Positions 1 to 7,641 of a DNA stretch of 29,667 nucleotides are shown here, one piece after another. The translations under genes were made by a program, and so were the position numbers. The stretch comes from an uncultured Clostridia bacterium (GTDB lineage: Bacteria > Bacillota > Clostridia > Oscillospirales > CAG-272), in the NCBI GenBank assembly GCA_947624945.1, contig CANQMJ010000010.1, positions 1 through 29,667 of the forward strand, given 5' to 3'. The first letter of the stretch is position 1. Every line of letters starts with the position of its first letter. The notes beneath the pieces were generated by a model. That model made no database searches. It was given only the letters and a program-made list of their open reading frames with translations, and had not been told where the DNA came from.

Positions 1-1120
1 TATACTCGATAACGGGCTCCGCATCGGGCAGAACGGACGGGAACGGGAAATAGTCTATGACCTCGCCGTTCAGCTTGTAATGCGTACATACCGGAATCTT
101 GTCCATGTACGACAGCACGTCGAGCTTCGTTATGACCACGCACGTCGCCGCCTGCACCTGAACGCCGTACCTCGTCGCCACGATGTCGAGCGGACCGACG
201 CGGCGCGGACGTCCCGTCTTGGCGCCGTTCTCGCTGCCCGCTTCGCGCAGCTTCTCGGCCTCCTCGCCGAACCATTCGCACGTGAACGGGCCCTCGCCGA
301 CGCACGTCGAGTACGCCTTTATGACGCCTATGATCTCGTCCACCTTCAGCGACGGGCAGCTGCACCCGACCGGCGCATACGCCGCCAGCGTGTTCGACGA
401 CGTCGTGTACGGGTAAATGCCGTAATCGAGGTCGCGCAGCGACGCAAGCTGCGCTTCGAACAGAACGCGCTTGCCCTCCGACTGCGCGCGCCTCAGATAC
501 GCGCCCGTGTCCTTGATATACGGCTTTATGCGCTCGCCGTACTCGGACAGCCACGCCTCGAGCCGCTCCCACGTCCACTCCTCCGCGCCGTACACGTTTT
601 TGAGCGTGAGATTTTTCCATTCGAGTATGCCTAAAAGGTGCTCGCGCAGATGCTCGGGATACAAAAGCTCGCCCGCCAGTATCGTCTTTTTCTGATATTT
701 ATCCGAATAAAACGGCGCTATCCCCTGCTTCGTCGAACCGTACTTCTTATCCGCGAGCCTTGCCTCCTCGAGCCCGTCGAGCTCGCGGTGCCACGGCAGA
801 AGCACCGACGCCCTGTCGCTTATCATGAGCTTATCCGGCGTGACGAAAACGCCGCTTTCGGCGACCGTATCTATCTCGTTCATCAGATTCTCGGGGTCGA
901 GCGCGACGCCGTTGCCGAGAATGTTCACGACTCCGTCGCGGAAAATGCCGGACGGGAGAAGATGGAGCGCGAATTTACCGTATTTGTTGACGATGGTGTG
1001 ACCGGCGTTGCCTCCGCCCTGATAGCGGATGACGATATCGTAATCCTCCGTCAGAAGGTCGACCATGCGGCCCTTACCCTCGTCGCCCCAGTTTACACCG
1101 ACGATTGCACAGTTGGACAT
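1..1120 (-). CDS. purA: Adenylosuccinate synthase, C-terminus cut by window edge
   Basis: Catalyses the GTP-dependent joining of IMP and aspartate to adenylosuccinate, the first committed step to AMP. The first 373 codons are visible; the family is about 420-430 residues, so some 50 are missing beyond base 1. Family marks are the N-terminal loop NWGDEGKG with Asp13, GGGNAGHT with His41 (the catalytic Asp/His pair of the family), and KTGRPRRVG followed by the TKLDVL nucleotide-binding segment. Small deviations are GKGR for the usual GKGK and GPLD for GW(F/L)D. The start at 1120 is supported by GAGG nine bases upstream. It is divergent from the LamG-like gene and has its own promoter at 1176-1204. 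Identification is firm. Confidence 0.95.
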   Translation of the reverse strand, partial: MSNCAIVGVNWGDEGKGRMVDLLTEDYDIVIRYQGGGNAGHTIVNKYGKFALHLLPSGIFRDGVVNILGNGVALDPENLMNEIDTVAESGVFVTPDKLMISDRASVLLPWHRELDGLEEARLADKKYGSTKQGIAPFYSDKYQKKTILAGELLYPEHLREHLLGILEWKNLTLKNVYGAEEWTWERLEAWLSEYGERIKPYIKDTGAYLRRAQSEGKRVLFEAQLASLRDLDYGIYPYTTSSNTLAAYAPVGCSCPSLKVDEIIGVIKAYSTCVGEGPFTCEWFGEEAEKLREAGSENGAKTGRPRRVGPLDIVATRYGVQVQAATCVVITKLDVLSYMDKIPVCTHYKLNGEVIDYFPFPSVLPDAEPVIEY

Positions 1121-1175
1121 ACTATATTACCTCACAAATTGACCGTTATGAGCGCCCGTGCGGACGCACCGATTA

Positions 1176-1204
1176 ATTATACCCTATCGCGGGAAATTAT
1201 GCAA
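1176..1204 (-). promoter_or_regulatory. Sigma-A promoter of purA
   Basis: On the minus strand TTGCAT (1204-1199), a 17-base spacer, then a perfect TATAAT (1181-1176). It lies about 55 bases before the purA start codon and is the best promoter match in this intergenic region for that strand. Confidence 0.7.
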
Positions 1205-1356
1205 GTGGTTTTTGACCCCGCGCGCAAATTGAAACTATTAATATATTATGTAAAGACTCCGCGCCCGATACGCTCCGAAAACATCGCCGTCATACTCGCC
1301 TGCACGAAGATTTGCCGCGTCAATTATGTCCAAATTGTAAACTTTGACCGAAAATC

Positions 1357-1385
1357 TTGACAAAACACAAAAACTCGTTTACAAT
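1357..1385 (+). promoter_or_regulatory. Sigma-A promoter of the LamG-like gene
   Basis: A perfect TTGACA (1357-1362), a 17-base spacer, and TACAAT (1380-1385). It sits 80 bases before the ATG at 1465. The leader carries one orphan GGAGG at 1422-1426 with no following start codon, then the real ribosome binding site GGAGG at 1452-1456. Confidence 0.85.
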
Positions 1386-1464
1386 AGGTATACTGAAAGT
1401 CCCCGCAGCGCCGTAATATACGGAGGACCAAACAACCAACAAGAATATTTCGGAGGAAAAGAAA

Positions 1465-2535
1465 ATGAAAAAAATTCTTGCACTCGTAATGGTAGTCGCC
1501 ATGATGGCGGCGCTTGCCGTTACAACTTCTGCCGCCGAAGTCCCGGAAGAGGGTCTGATAGCGCACTTCACATTCGACGACCTCGACGCCGGTCTTAAGG
1601 GCGCAGGCGCAGTCGCAACACCCGTAACGATCGTAGCCGATGCAGAGCCCGAGATCGTCGTCACCACCGACGACGCTCACGAGGGCGGCGCCGTTGACCT
1701 CGGCGCAAGCGGCCAGAACTTCCTCAACGTAACGAAGGAAGACGGCACGCCTCTTCTCTCCGGTCTTGAGGGCTTCACCGTTTCCTACTGGTCGAAGAAC
1801 AACGCCGGCACAGGCTGGAACTTCTTCGCAGTTCCCGGCGACATCGCCGACCTCGGCGCTATGGGCGCGCAGACGTACCTCTCCGAGAGATACATCGGTA
1901 TCCTTGAGGGCGCATCCGACGTTGCCGTTGAGCGTTACAACTGCACGGGCGCACGTACATACACGACGGGCGCCGTAACACACGACTACGCTGATGCGTG
2001 GAAGCTCATCACCGTTTCTGTCGGTCCCGATTCCGTTGAGCTCTATATCAACGGCGAATGGTGGGGCGGCATGGAAAGCGGACTTCTCGATATGTACCCG
2101 AACCATGAGCTCGCTTCCATCCTCGGCGATGACAGCAAACTCTTCATCGGCTTCGCTAACTGGGAATCCGGCGAATACTCCACGAGCCTTGTCGACGATT
2201 ACGTGATCTACGACCACGCAATGACCGAGGCTGAGGTAGTCGATCTCGCAACCGCTATGGGCGTCGAAGGACTCTCCGCTCCCGCAGAGACCGAAGCTCC
2301 CTCGACCGAGCCCACGACCGAGGCTCCCGAGACCGAGCCCACGACCGAAGCTCCCGCCGGCGATGGAACAGAGGCTCCCGAAGGCGGTTCTCCCGCTCCC
2401 GCAGGAACACAGGCTGCTCCCGCAGAGACGAATGCTTCCGACGATGAGGGCGGATGCGGCTCCACGCTCGGCGCTGCCGCAGCGATCGTTGCACTCGCAG
2501 GCGTATTCGGCTGCGCTATCGTAAAGAAGCACTAA
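1465..2535 (+). CDS. Secreted LamG-like protein with C-terminal membrane anchor
   Basis: A surface protein of unknown ligand. Residues 1-23 form a signal peptide (MKK, hydrophobic core, TTSAAE cleavage region). Residues about 30-265 look like a LamG/concanavalin-A-like jelly roll: LIAHFTFDD at the start, then VSYWSKN, WKLITVSV and LYINGEWWGG, typical of Laminin_G_3 repeats. Residues about 273-322 are a low-complexity Thr/Glu/Pro/Ala linker (TEAP units). The end is GGCGS at 330-334, a hydrophobic helix (335-353) and a KKH tail. No LPXTG motif is seen. Start chosen from GGAGG eight bases upstream. Monocistronic, with its own promoter and terminator. Such domains often bind carbohydrate, but the ligand cannot be read from the sequence. 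Confidence 0.85.
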   Translation: MKKILALVMVVAMMAALAVTTSAAEVPEEGLIAHFTFDDLDAGLKGAGAVATPVTIVADAEPEIVVTTDDAHEGGAVDLGASGQNFLNVTKEDGTPLLSGLEGFTVSYWSKNNAGTGWNFFAVPGDIADLGAMGAQTYLSERYIGILEGASDVAVERYNCTGARTYTTGAVTHDYADAWKLITVSVGPDSVELYINGEWWGGMESGLLDMYPNHELASILGDDSKLFIGFANWESGEYSTSLVDDYVIYDHAMTEAEVVDLATAMGVEGLSAPAETEAPSTEPTTEAPETEPTTEAPAGDGTEAPEGGSPAPAGTQAAPAETNASDDEGGCGSTLGAAAAIVALAGVFGCAIVKKH

Positions 2536-2546
2536 GCCTTATATCG

Positions 2547-2580
2547 AAAAAGCCCCCCGGCGCTGGGGGCTTTTTCTTTT
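2547..2580. terminator. Bidirectional terminator between LamG-like gene and phage-like operon
   Basis: A perfect 11-bp stem, AAAAAGCCCCC (2547-2557) with GGGGGCTTTTT (2565-2575), and a 7-base loop. A run of T follows on both strands, so it can end both the rightward gene (stop at 2535) and the leftward operon (stop at 2579). Confidence 0.9.
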
Positions 2581-3022
2581 ATCTACGCACCGTTCTCACT
2601 TGTACATGGCACGGAGCCGCCCGCTCTATCGCCTCGCTTATTATCGAAAACGTCGCCTCGTCGCACCTGACCGCGACCGACAAAACCGACGCCCCCGCGT
2701 CAAAATACACCTCGCACGTCCCCGCGCCGCATATCTCCTCTATGAACTCGACGAGCGCACGCTCCGTATACGACGTCCGCGACGAATACGCGACCGCCAA
2801 ACGCCGCCGCCTCGCGTCCTCGCCGCCCACGGCAGCGACGCCGCACATACGCTCGTGATGTGCGAGATACTCGCCGTCCGCATACGCGCCGAAGAGCCCG
2901 CGCCGCGCCCGTTCGACCTCGTCGCCGAACACTTCGCACTCGCCGTCCACCGCAGCTCCTATCGCCTCGAACTCGCGGATCTCGCCGTACCACACCGGCA
3001 AATGACCGAGATACGCGCTCAT
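2579..3022 (-). CDS. XkdU/DUF2313-like baseplate protein
   Basis: 147 residues. LPVWYGEIREFEAI at the N-terminus, the central region with arginine-rich EDARRRRLAV, and the end SIISEAIERAAP match the DUF2313 family (PBSX XkdU, Mu-type gp48), which sits at the rim of contractile baseplates next to the tail-fibre attachment site. It is the last gene of the operon. The ATG overlaps the stop of the baseplate-J gene as ATGA (3022-3019), implying coupled translation. In PBSX-like phages tail-fibre and lysis genes follow XkdU; here the terminator follows at once. Six cysteines in 147 residues is high for a virion protein. Family call good; exact role inferred from PBSX. Confidence 0.75.
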   Translation of the reverse strand: MSAYLGHLPVWYGEIREFEAIGAAVDGECEVFGDEVERARRGLFGAYADGEYLAHHERMCGVAAVGGEDARRRRLAVAYSSRTSYTERALVEFIEEICGAGTCEVYFDAGASVLSVAVRCDEATFSIISEAIERAAPCHVQVRTVRR

Positions 3023-4074
3023 GATACCGTCACCGTCCCGAGCGTCGGGATCTCGTCCGCACCGAGCGTCACATCGACCGCGCTACCGTTTATTTTTGCC
3101 GACGCCACCGTTTTTACGACCCCTGTATCGTATATCCTCGCCGTCAGCTGCGAAATTCTCATCACGACCGCCGCCGTCGACTCCCACGTAGCCGCAGCCG
3201 CCGTGACGAACTCGCCGCACGCTCTTCCGACCGCTTCTTTGCCCGCCGCCGCGTCAACTCCGTCCGCATACGCGACCGTCGCCGAGATGTCGGCTTTCTT
3301 CTCCACCGCGCCAGCGACCGTCACGACCTGACCGAGCTGCGCTATCTCGTCCGCGATAACGCGTTTTACCTCGTCTATAACCTCCGCCGACGGCGCTGCA
3401 GCGTCATCGCCTCTGACCGCAACGCGCACAGTCCCGGCGCCGCTCGCCCTCGGCGTCACCTTCACACCTCCTACGCCGTCGATACCGCCGACCACGCGCC
3501 TGTTATCGTCGAGGCTCCCGAACGACCGCGGACTTATCCTCGCCTCCACGACACGGCGCCGCAAAGACTCTATATCCTCCTCATCGCGCCCCGCCTCGAG
3601 CAGCTTCTCGCACTCGCAGAACGTCAGCCCCTCTATGTACGACAGCGGCAGGAGCGCCTCGCCCACATCAAGATTCGCCTCCGACCCCGCCGTCTCGCAC
3701 ACGAGCCTGTAACGGTAACGCCCGATCGTGTACTCGTCGATATAATCGCCGAGCACGTACACGTGACGCCCCAAAAGGAACCTGCTCCCGCCCGGGAGCT
3801 TTTTGTTCACCCTCGCGCTCACGACCGCGCACGTCGCCGCCTTGCGCTTCACGCCGAGCGACTCCGCATGACGCAGAAGCGCCTCCTCCCCGCACGTGTC
3901 GGGGAACGCGTCGTTCACCACATCGTAAAGGCGCTCATACATCGCCGCCAGCTCCTTCGCCGCCGGCACGACAGCGTCATAAAATATTGACCCCTCGCCG
4001 ACATCGACGCCGCCCGGCGCCGACGCCAGCATCCGCGCAAGTATGCTCTCATAACTCACTTTTCCGTTCATCAT
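3019..4074 (-). CDS. Baseplate J-like protein (XkdT family)
   Basis: 351 residues, the usual length for XkdT/gpJ wedge proteins, which form the inner ring of contractile baseplates and trigger sheath contraction. Recognisable parts are the N-terminal SYESILARMLA...GSIFYDAV, the long helical segment, the middle KLPGGSRFLLG and YEGLTFCE-like region, and ESLRRRVVEA followed by VGGIDGVGGVKVTPR, the signature run of baseplate J. Two ATGs compete, 4074 and 4071. GGAGG lies two bases before the first and five before the second, so 4071 is the better start. It follows the small XkdS-like gene after nine bases and overlaps XkdU by four. Confidence 0.85.
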   Translation of the reverse strand: MMNGKVSYESILARMLASAPGGVDVGEGSIFYDAVVPAAKELAAMYERLYDVVNDAFPDTCGEEALLRHAESLGVKRKAATCAVVSARVNKKLPGGSRFLLGRHVYVLGDYIDEYTIGRYRYRLVCETAGSEANLDVGEALLPLSYIEGLTFCECEKLLEAGRDEEDIESLRRRVVEARISPRSFGSLDDNRRVVGGIDGVGGVKVTPRASGAGTVRVAVRGDDAAAPSAEVIDEVKRVIADEIAQLGQVVTVAGAVEKKADISATVAYADGVDAAAGKEAVGRACGEFVTAAAATWESTAAVVMRISQLTARIYDTGVVKTVASAKINGSAVDVTLGADEIPTLGTVTVS

Positions 4075-4083
4075 AACCTCCGT

Positions 4084-4323
4084 TTACTTTCCTCTGCAAA
4101 ATATCACGCCGTCCCGCGCCGTCGACGCCGCGGACACGCCGACGCGCCGCATCCGCCCCTCGACCGCCGCGCACGCGTACCGCGCACACGCACCGTACAG
4201 ATCGCCTATCTCGACCGCGCACATCGCAAAAAGCGCATCCGCCGCACCGTCGTTCTTTTCACACCTACTACATCTCCGTCCGACGCGGCACATGCCGCCC
4301 CTGAACAATATCAAATACGTCAT
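4084..4323 (-). CDS. Small XkdS/DUF2634-like baseplate protein, tentative
   Basis: 79 residues starting MTYLILFRGG. The start is set by an ATGA overlap with the stop of the XkdQ-like gene and by GGAGG six bases upstream. Position between XkdQ and XkdT is where PBSX has XkdR and XkdS. The stretch VEIGDLYG, Y and VEGRMRR resembles the gp25/DUF2634 core (EIxDLIG, then a helix with an E-x-R-I turn), but the protein is much shorter than the 130-140 residues of that family. It contains seven cysteines, including CRVGRRCSRC, which could bind a metal. A reduced XkdS is the best guess; an unrelated small protein is possible. Confidence 0.45.
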   Translation of the reverse strand: MTYLILFRGGMCRVGRRCSRCEKNDGAADALFAMCAVEIGDLYGACARYACAAVEGRMRRVGVSAASTARDGVIFCRGK

Positions 4324-5234
4324 ACCGCCGCCTCCTTCAAAACAGCTCTGCAAACCGGCGACCGCCCATACACGTTCTCGCACGACTCGCACACCATTAT
4401 CTTCTCATTTCCGTCGACGAGGACGCGCACGCCGCACCCGCCGAACATCTCCGGCACCGCACGCGGCAGCGTACACGAAACGCTTACTCCGACACCCGCC
4501 GACATTCTCACCTCCGCGTCCGCCGCAAGCTGACCGTGCTCGCCGTCTCTCAGCCGCCGCAGATACGAGAGCCGCCCGTACCGCTCTATATCAGCGCTGT
4601 CCGCACTCACGAACGTCTGCCTGCCCTCGTCCGTGTCTCGCACGAGCGTGACATAATTGTATTTTCCGTCCCCTATCGACGCATTCACCGAAAACACGCT
4701 CGCCGTCGACTCGCCTATCACATCCGCGCACACCGTCTCACTAAACGGCAAAAGCGACAACATGCCGTCCCCGCACGCGAGCACATACCGCCCGAACCCC
4801 GCCGCCTCCGTCATGAAAACCGCGTCCGCGATAACGTCTATCGCACGCCCGTCATAGAAAATGCTCTCGATTCTGTACCCTGTCTCCGCTGTCCGCCCGT
4901 ACCGAATACCGTACCGCGCCGCGACGCTTCTCACCACCGCCGACAGCGTCACCGACGAAAACGCAAACGCGTCACGCCCGTATAAATACCGCACCGCGTC
5001 GAACGCGCGGCACTCGCAAAGACCGCCTGCGCGCGACACCGAGAACACTCGCCCCGAAAATACGCGCCCGCCGCCGTACAAAACCTCAACTCCGCACCCG
5101 ACACCGACATCGCCGCGCACCGTAAACGATGCCTCGCCCGCACGCAAAAGCGCACTTTTCACCGTTACATCGCCGACAGCCGCTCTGCGCCCGCCGTCGA
5201 TGTAAACAACAGCGCCGCCACAACCTAACCTCAA
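4320..5234 (-). CDS. XkdQ-like baseplate hub protein
   Basis: About 304 residues in the XkdQ/gpD-like hub family, which forms the centre of the baseplate below the tube. Visible marks are VVYIDGG at the start, GVEVLYGGGRVFSGRVFSV (the beta-rich hub fold), DAVRYLYGRDAFAF, a segment beginning VRSVAARYGI, and later KYNYVTLVRDT and RRLRDGEHGQ. The start is uncertain. A TTG at 5234 overlaps the previous stop as TTGA, in line with the other junctions of this operon, and has AGGGGG about nine bases before it; a GTG at 5243 is also possible. Eleven cysteines in 304 residues is unusual. Downstream gene overlaps by ATGA. Confidence 0.75.
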   Translation of the reverse strand: MRLGCGGAVVYIDGGRRAAVGDVTVKSALLRAGEASFTVRGDVGVGCGVEVLYGGGRVFSGRVFSVSRAGGLCECRAFDAVRYLYGRDAFAFSSVTLSAVVRSVAARYGIRYGRTAETGYRIESIFYDGRAIDVIADAVFMTEAAGFGRYVLACGDGMLSLLPFSETVCADVIGESTASVFSVNASIGDGKYNYVTLVRDTDEGRQTFVSADSADIERYGRLSYLRRLRDGEHGQLAADAEVRMSAGVGVSVSCTLPRAVPEMFGGCGVRVLVDGNEKIMVCESCENVYGRSPVCRAVLKEAAV

Positions 5235-5623
5235 ACAAGACACCCCCTCACCGTCACCGATATCCCGTCCTCGCCGAACATCATCTTCGCCTCGGTCACA
5301 ACAGCGCACACACAGTACCGCGACACCTCGACTCCACCGTCACTCTCCGCGACAGCGGCAGCCTCGACTCGTCCGCCGCCGACAAAACAGCGCCGCACAA
5401 AAGACACAAACTCGTCGGCACTGTAACCGCCGTCCGCGCACTCGCAACCCTCCGCCTCATACGGCAATAAAAACCGCACCGTCAAAACTCCGCCGCCGCC
5501 TCCGGCGACTATATCCGAACTCCCGTCCGCCATTTTTTCGACTCGGTTCACATCGTCAAACTGCACCGACAACTCGTCGGCGGCGCACGGCATGAGCCGC
5601 CCGTTTATATACAAATACCTCAC
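5231..5623 (-). CDS. XkdP-like baseplate/tail protein lacking a LysM domain
   Basis: 130 residues from a GTG at 5623 that overlaps the sheath stop as GTGA. The pattern RYLYINGRLMP, then SVQFDDVNRVEKM, VLTVRFLLPYE, DEFVSFVRRC and finally EDGISVTVRG follows the N-terminal part of XkdP/gp53-like proteins (I-S-F-x-x-L-L-P core, then a helix, then a beta hairpin). XkdP normally carries a C-terminal LysM domain that binds peptidoglycan; none is present here. In PBSX the tube, tail chaperone and tape measure genes lie between the sheath and XkdP. Here nothing lies between them. A longer reading frame extends upstream inside the sheath gene but has no better start. Seven cysteines. Confidence 0.6.
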   Translation of the reverse strand: MRYLYINGRLMPCAADELSVQFDDVNRVEKMADGSSDIVAGGGGGVLTVRFLLPYEAEGCECADGGYSADEFVSFVRRCFVGGGRVEAAAVAESDGGVEVSRYCVCAVVTEAKMMFGEDGISVTVRGCLV

Positions 5624-6756
5624 GCGCCCGCGCCTCCCGTCATCACAAATTCTTCGACCGCCGCCGATACCGCTGCGTCCACATTCACACTGACAATACC
5701 CGCATTCGCACTCACCGCGACCGCATATCCGGGCTCGACGCACCCGTATACGCGATGCAGCCGCTGCAAAATCGCCTCAATGTCGCGCTTTAACGACTCT
5801 ATGCCGTCCTCATTCGCCGCCGCGCGCCCGCGATACTTCTCATCAAAGATCCCGCGCACCCGCGCGCCGATCTCGTCCGTTATGCGCGCAGACTGCCCGC
5901 ATCTTCCCGTCGACGAAACGTCCCGCCACAGAACGACGCCCCCGCGCCGCGATACGAACGACATGATACCCTTCGACGCGAGCTCACGCGCTTTCCCGAC
6001 CGAAACGGTTTCGACCGCGCCGCCGCACTCGCATAAAAACCCGGACGCCGTCCCGTAAAACGACGCTGCCGCCACAGCACCCGCAACAGCGAACGCAGCG
6101 CCGCCGTCACAACTTCGCAGCACCGACACAAAATCATCACTGTATTCGCCCGCGTCACCTACGACAACGCACCGCACATTCGCGCCTTCGCCGCGCAGCG
6201 CCCTCACGCTCTCGACCGCTGTCGGCGCAAACTCCGCCTTCTCGCACACGATAACATCAACGCCGTCCCCGAGCGCACCGACTGCCGCCGCATACGAACC
6301 CGCGTCCAAAACAACGTCCGCGCCGCCCGTCATCGGCATGCCCGCCGTCGGAAACAACTCGCACCCGCGGTCGTATACGACAAACTCATCGTCCAAAAGC
6401 TCGTCCGCGCCGTGCACATACTGCACGCACCCGAAAGCGCCGTTCACATATACCGCGACCTCGTACAAACTCCCGTCAAACGCACACGTCAAAATGATGC
6501 CGTTCCCGAAGCTGCCCTTATACCTCGCGCGCCCGAACGCGCACGACGCATAATTGCCGCCGTCGGGACGCACGCACACGACCTCGGACGCGCACAAAAG
6601 CGCATCCTTCACCGCACTCGGCAAATCCTCGCACGAATATCCGTACCTGACCGGCTCGCCGGCGGGGCCCCATCCCGTCTCTGCGACGAGCCCCACAACG
6701 CCGCCCCGACGCGGAACGACAGCGCCCTCATCCTTTACACAAAATCCGTCAAACAA
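5620..6756 (-). CDS. Contractile tail sheath protein
   Basis: 378 residues of the PBSX XkdK/gp18-like sheath family, the contractile outer tube of myovirus tails. Visible: GGVVGLVAETGWGP with PAGEPV (sheath N-terminal strand), GNGIILTC, the Rossmann-like middle with VDVIVCEKAEF, ARELASKGIMSFVSRRGGVVLW, ITDEIGARVRGIFDEKY and the C-terminal DIEAILQRLHRVYG, which are the sheath C-terminal domain. The start is TTG at 6756, just after an in-frame TAG; the GGAGG at the preceding stop is 14 or so bases away, so translation may be coupled. Fifteen cysteines (4 %) is striking for a phage structural protein. No tube gene follows it. Confidence 0.85.
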   Translation of the reverse strand: MFDGFCVKDEGAVVPRRGGVVGLVAETGWGPAGEPVRYGYSCEDLPSAVKDALLCASEVVCVRPDGGNYASCAFGRARYKGSFGNGIILTCAFDGSLYEVAVYVNGAFGCVQYVHGADELLDDEFVVYDRGCELFPTAGMPMTGGADVVLDAGSYAAAVGALGDGVDVIVCEKAEFAPTAVESVRALRGEGANVRCVVVGDAGEYSDDFVSVLRSCDGGAAFAVAGAVAAASFYGTASGFLCECGGAVETVSVGKARELASKGIMSFVSRRGGVVLWRDVSSTGRCGQSARITDEIGARVRGIFDEKYRGRAAANEDGIESLKRDIEAILQRLHRVYGCVEPGYAVAVSANAGIVSVNVDAAVSAAVEEFVMTGGAGA

Positions 6757-6774
6757 AACCTAAATAAACCCCTC

Positions 6775-7170
6775 CTACGCAGCATTTACCGTCAGCACCA
6801 ACTTCTCCATTTTCCGCGCGCCCGATATCACATCCGCACCGCACGCGCCGTAACTGACCGTCACCTCGACATACTTTTCATGCGCCTTGACGCTGAGCTT
6901 CTCCGCTTTTATCTTCTCGCCTCCGAACTCGATCTCCGACACCACTCCGGCAATAAACATGCCGTCGTCGACCGCGCACGGCTTGCGCCCGGGGAAATAC
7001 ACATACCGCACGCAGACAGCCGCCTCGCCGTCCGAAACGTTCATCGACACGACCTCGTAATATATCTCACCCGCGCCGCCGTCGGCGGGAACGGGACCGC
7101 GCCGACACTCTATCGTCGGAAACGCATATGAAAGAGCATCGCCGACAGCGTCACTGAAACGAGAATACAT
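6775..7170 (-). CDS. Tail terminator/completion protein (DUF6838-like)
   Basis: 131 residues at the position between head-tail connector and sheath. The core YYEVVSMN, then VCVRYVYFPG, GGEKIKAEKLSVK and YVEVTVSY followed by KMEKLVL follows the tail terminator family of clostridial phages, which caps the end of the tail and joins it to the head. Start supported by GGAGGTG ten bases upstream of the ATG. A tail-tube identity was considered and rejected because XkdM-type tube motifs are missing. Family assignment is by pattern and position. Confidence 0.6.
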   Translation of the reverse strand: MYSRFSDAVGDALSYAFPTIECRRGPVPADGGAGEIYYEVVSMNVSDGEAAVCVRYVYFPGRKPCAVDDGMFIAGVVSEIEFGGEKIKAEKLSVKAHEKYVEVTVSYGACGADVISGARKMEKLVLTVNAA

Positions 7171-7206
7171 AATATAGTAACACCTCCGATCCTGATAAAA
7201 ATCACC

Positions 7207-7641
7207 TTACCAAATAAGTCGTCTGTGCCGCACCGCACACATCCTGCCGCGCTCCCTCATCTTCGAGACTGCGGCGAGCGTGCGCTCGAACGCGCTCGTC
7301 CCCTCCGCGAACCGCACGGTCAAGTCCCCGTCCGTCCGCGAATATGCCGCGCCGTCGCGCTTGCTTGCGAGCAGCACAGACTCGGCAATATCCGCCGCCG
7401 CGATGTCGGCGACCGCGCACAGAATCGCATCCGCACCGGCGTCACCGACTACATCGTCCGCATCGTCCGCATCGTCCGCATCGACCACAACGTCCGCGCC
7501 GACAATGCCCCCGACCTCGCGCACCGCTCCCGCGACAGCCGTATCATACAGCCCCGCGTCGCACCCGCCCGAGTCGGGTGCGACGTGAAGCATATCAAGA
7601 CGGTCGCTGATTTCCTTTCTAAGCAACGCCGATTTTTTCAT
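7207..7641 (-). CDS. Head-tail connector-like protein
   Basis: 144 residues directly after the capsid gene, overlapping its stop as ATGA (7641-7638). It is mostly helical, beginning with MKKSALLRKEISDRLDML, and ends TFERTLAAVSKM-like, similar in layout to small gp6/DUF-type connector proteins that bind under the portal. A short acidic run of DADD units sits in the middle and comes from three exact 9-bp DNA repeats (7452-7478). Only three cysteines. Assignment rests mainly on position. Confidence 0.5.
   Translation of the reverse strand: MKKSALLRKEISDRLDMLHVAPDSGGCDAGLYDTAVAGAVREVGGIVGADVVVDADDADDADDVVGDAGADAILCAVADIAAADIAESVLLASKRDGAAYSRTDGDLTVRFAEGTSAFERTLAAVSKMRERGRMCAVRHRRLIW
7452..7478. 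repeat. Three exact 9-bp tandem repeats inside the connector gene
   Basis: CATCGTCCG occurs three times in a row, followed by a partial fourth copy. On the coding strand it adds DADD units, so copy number changes keep the frame and only alter an acidic loop. Confidence 0.85.

Noticed and set aside
6775..7170. This gene as the missing tail tube
   Set aside because: Length would fit, but its strand pattern follows tail terminator proteins and the position before the sheath is that of the terminator; tube genes normally follow the sheath.
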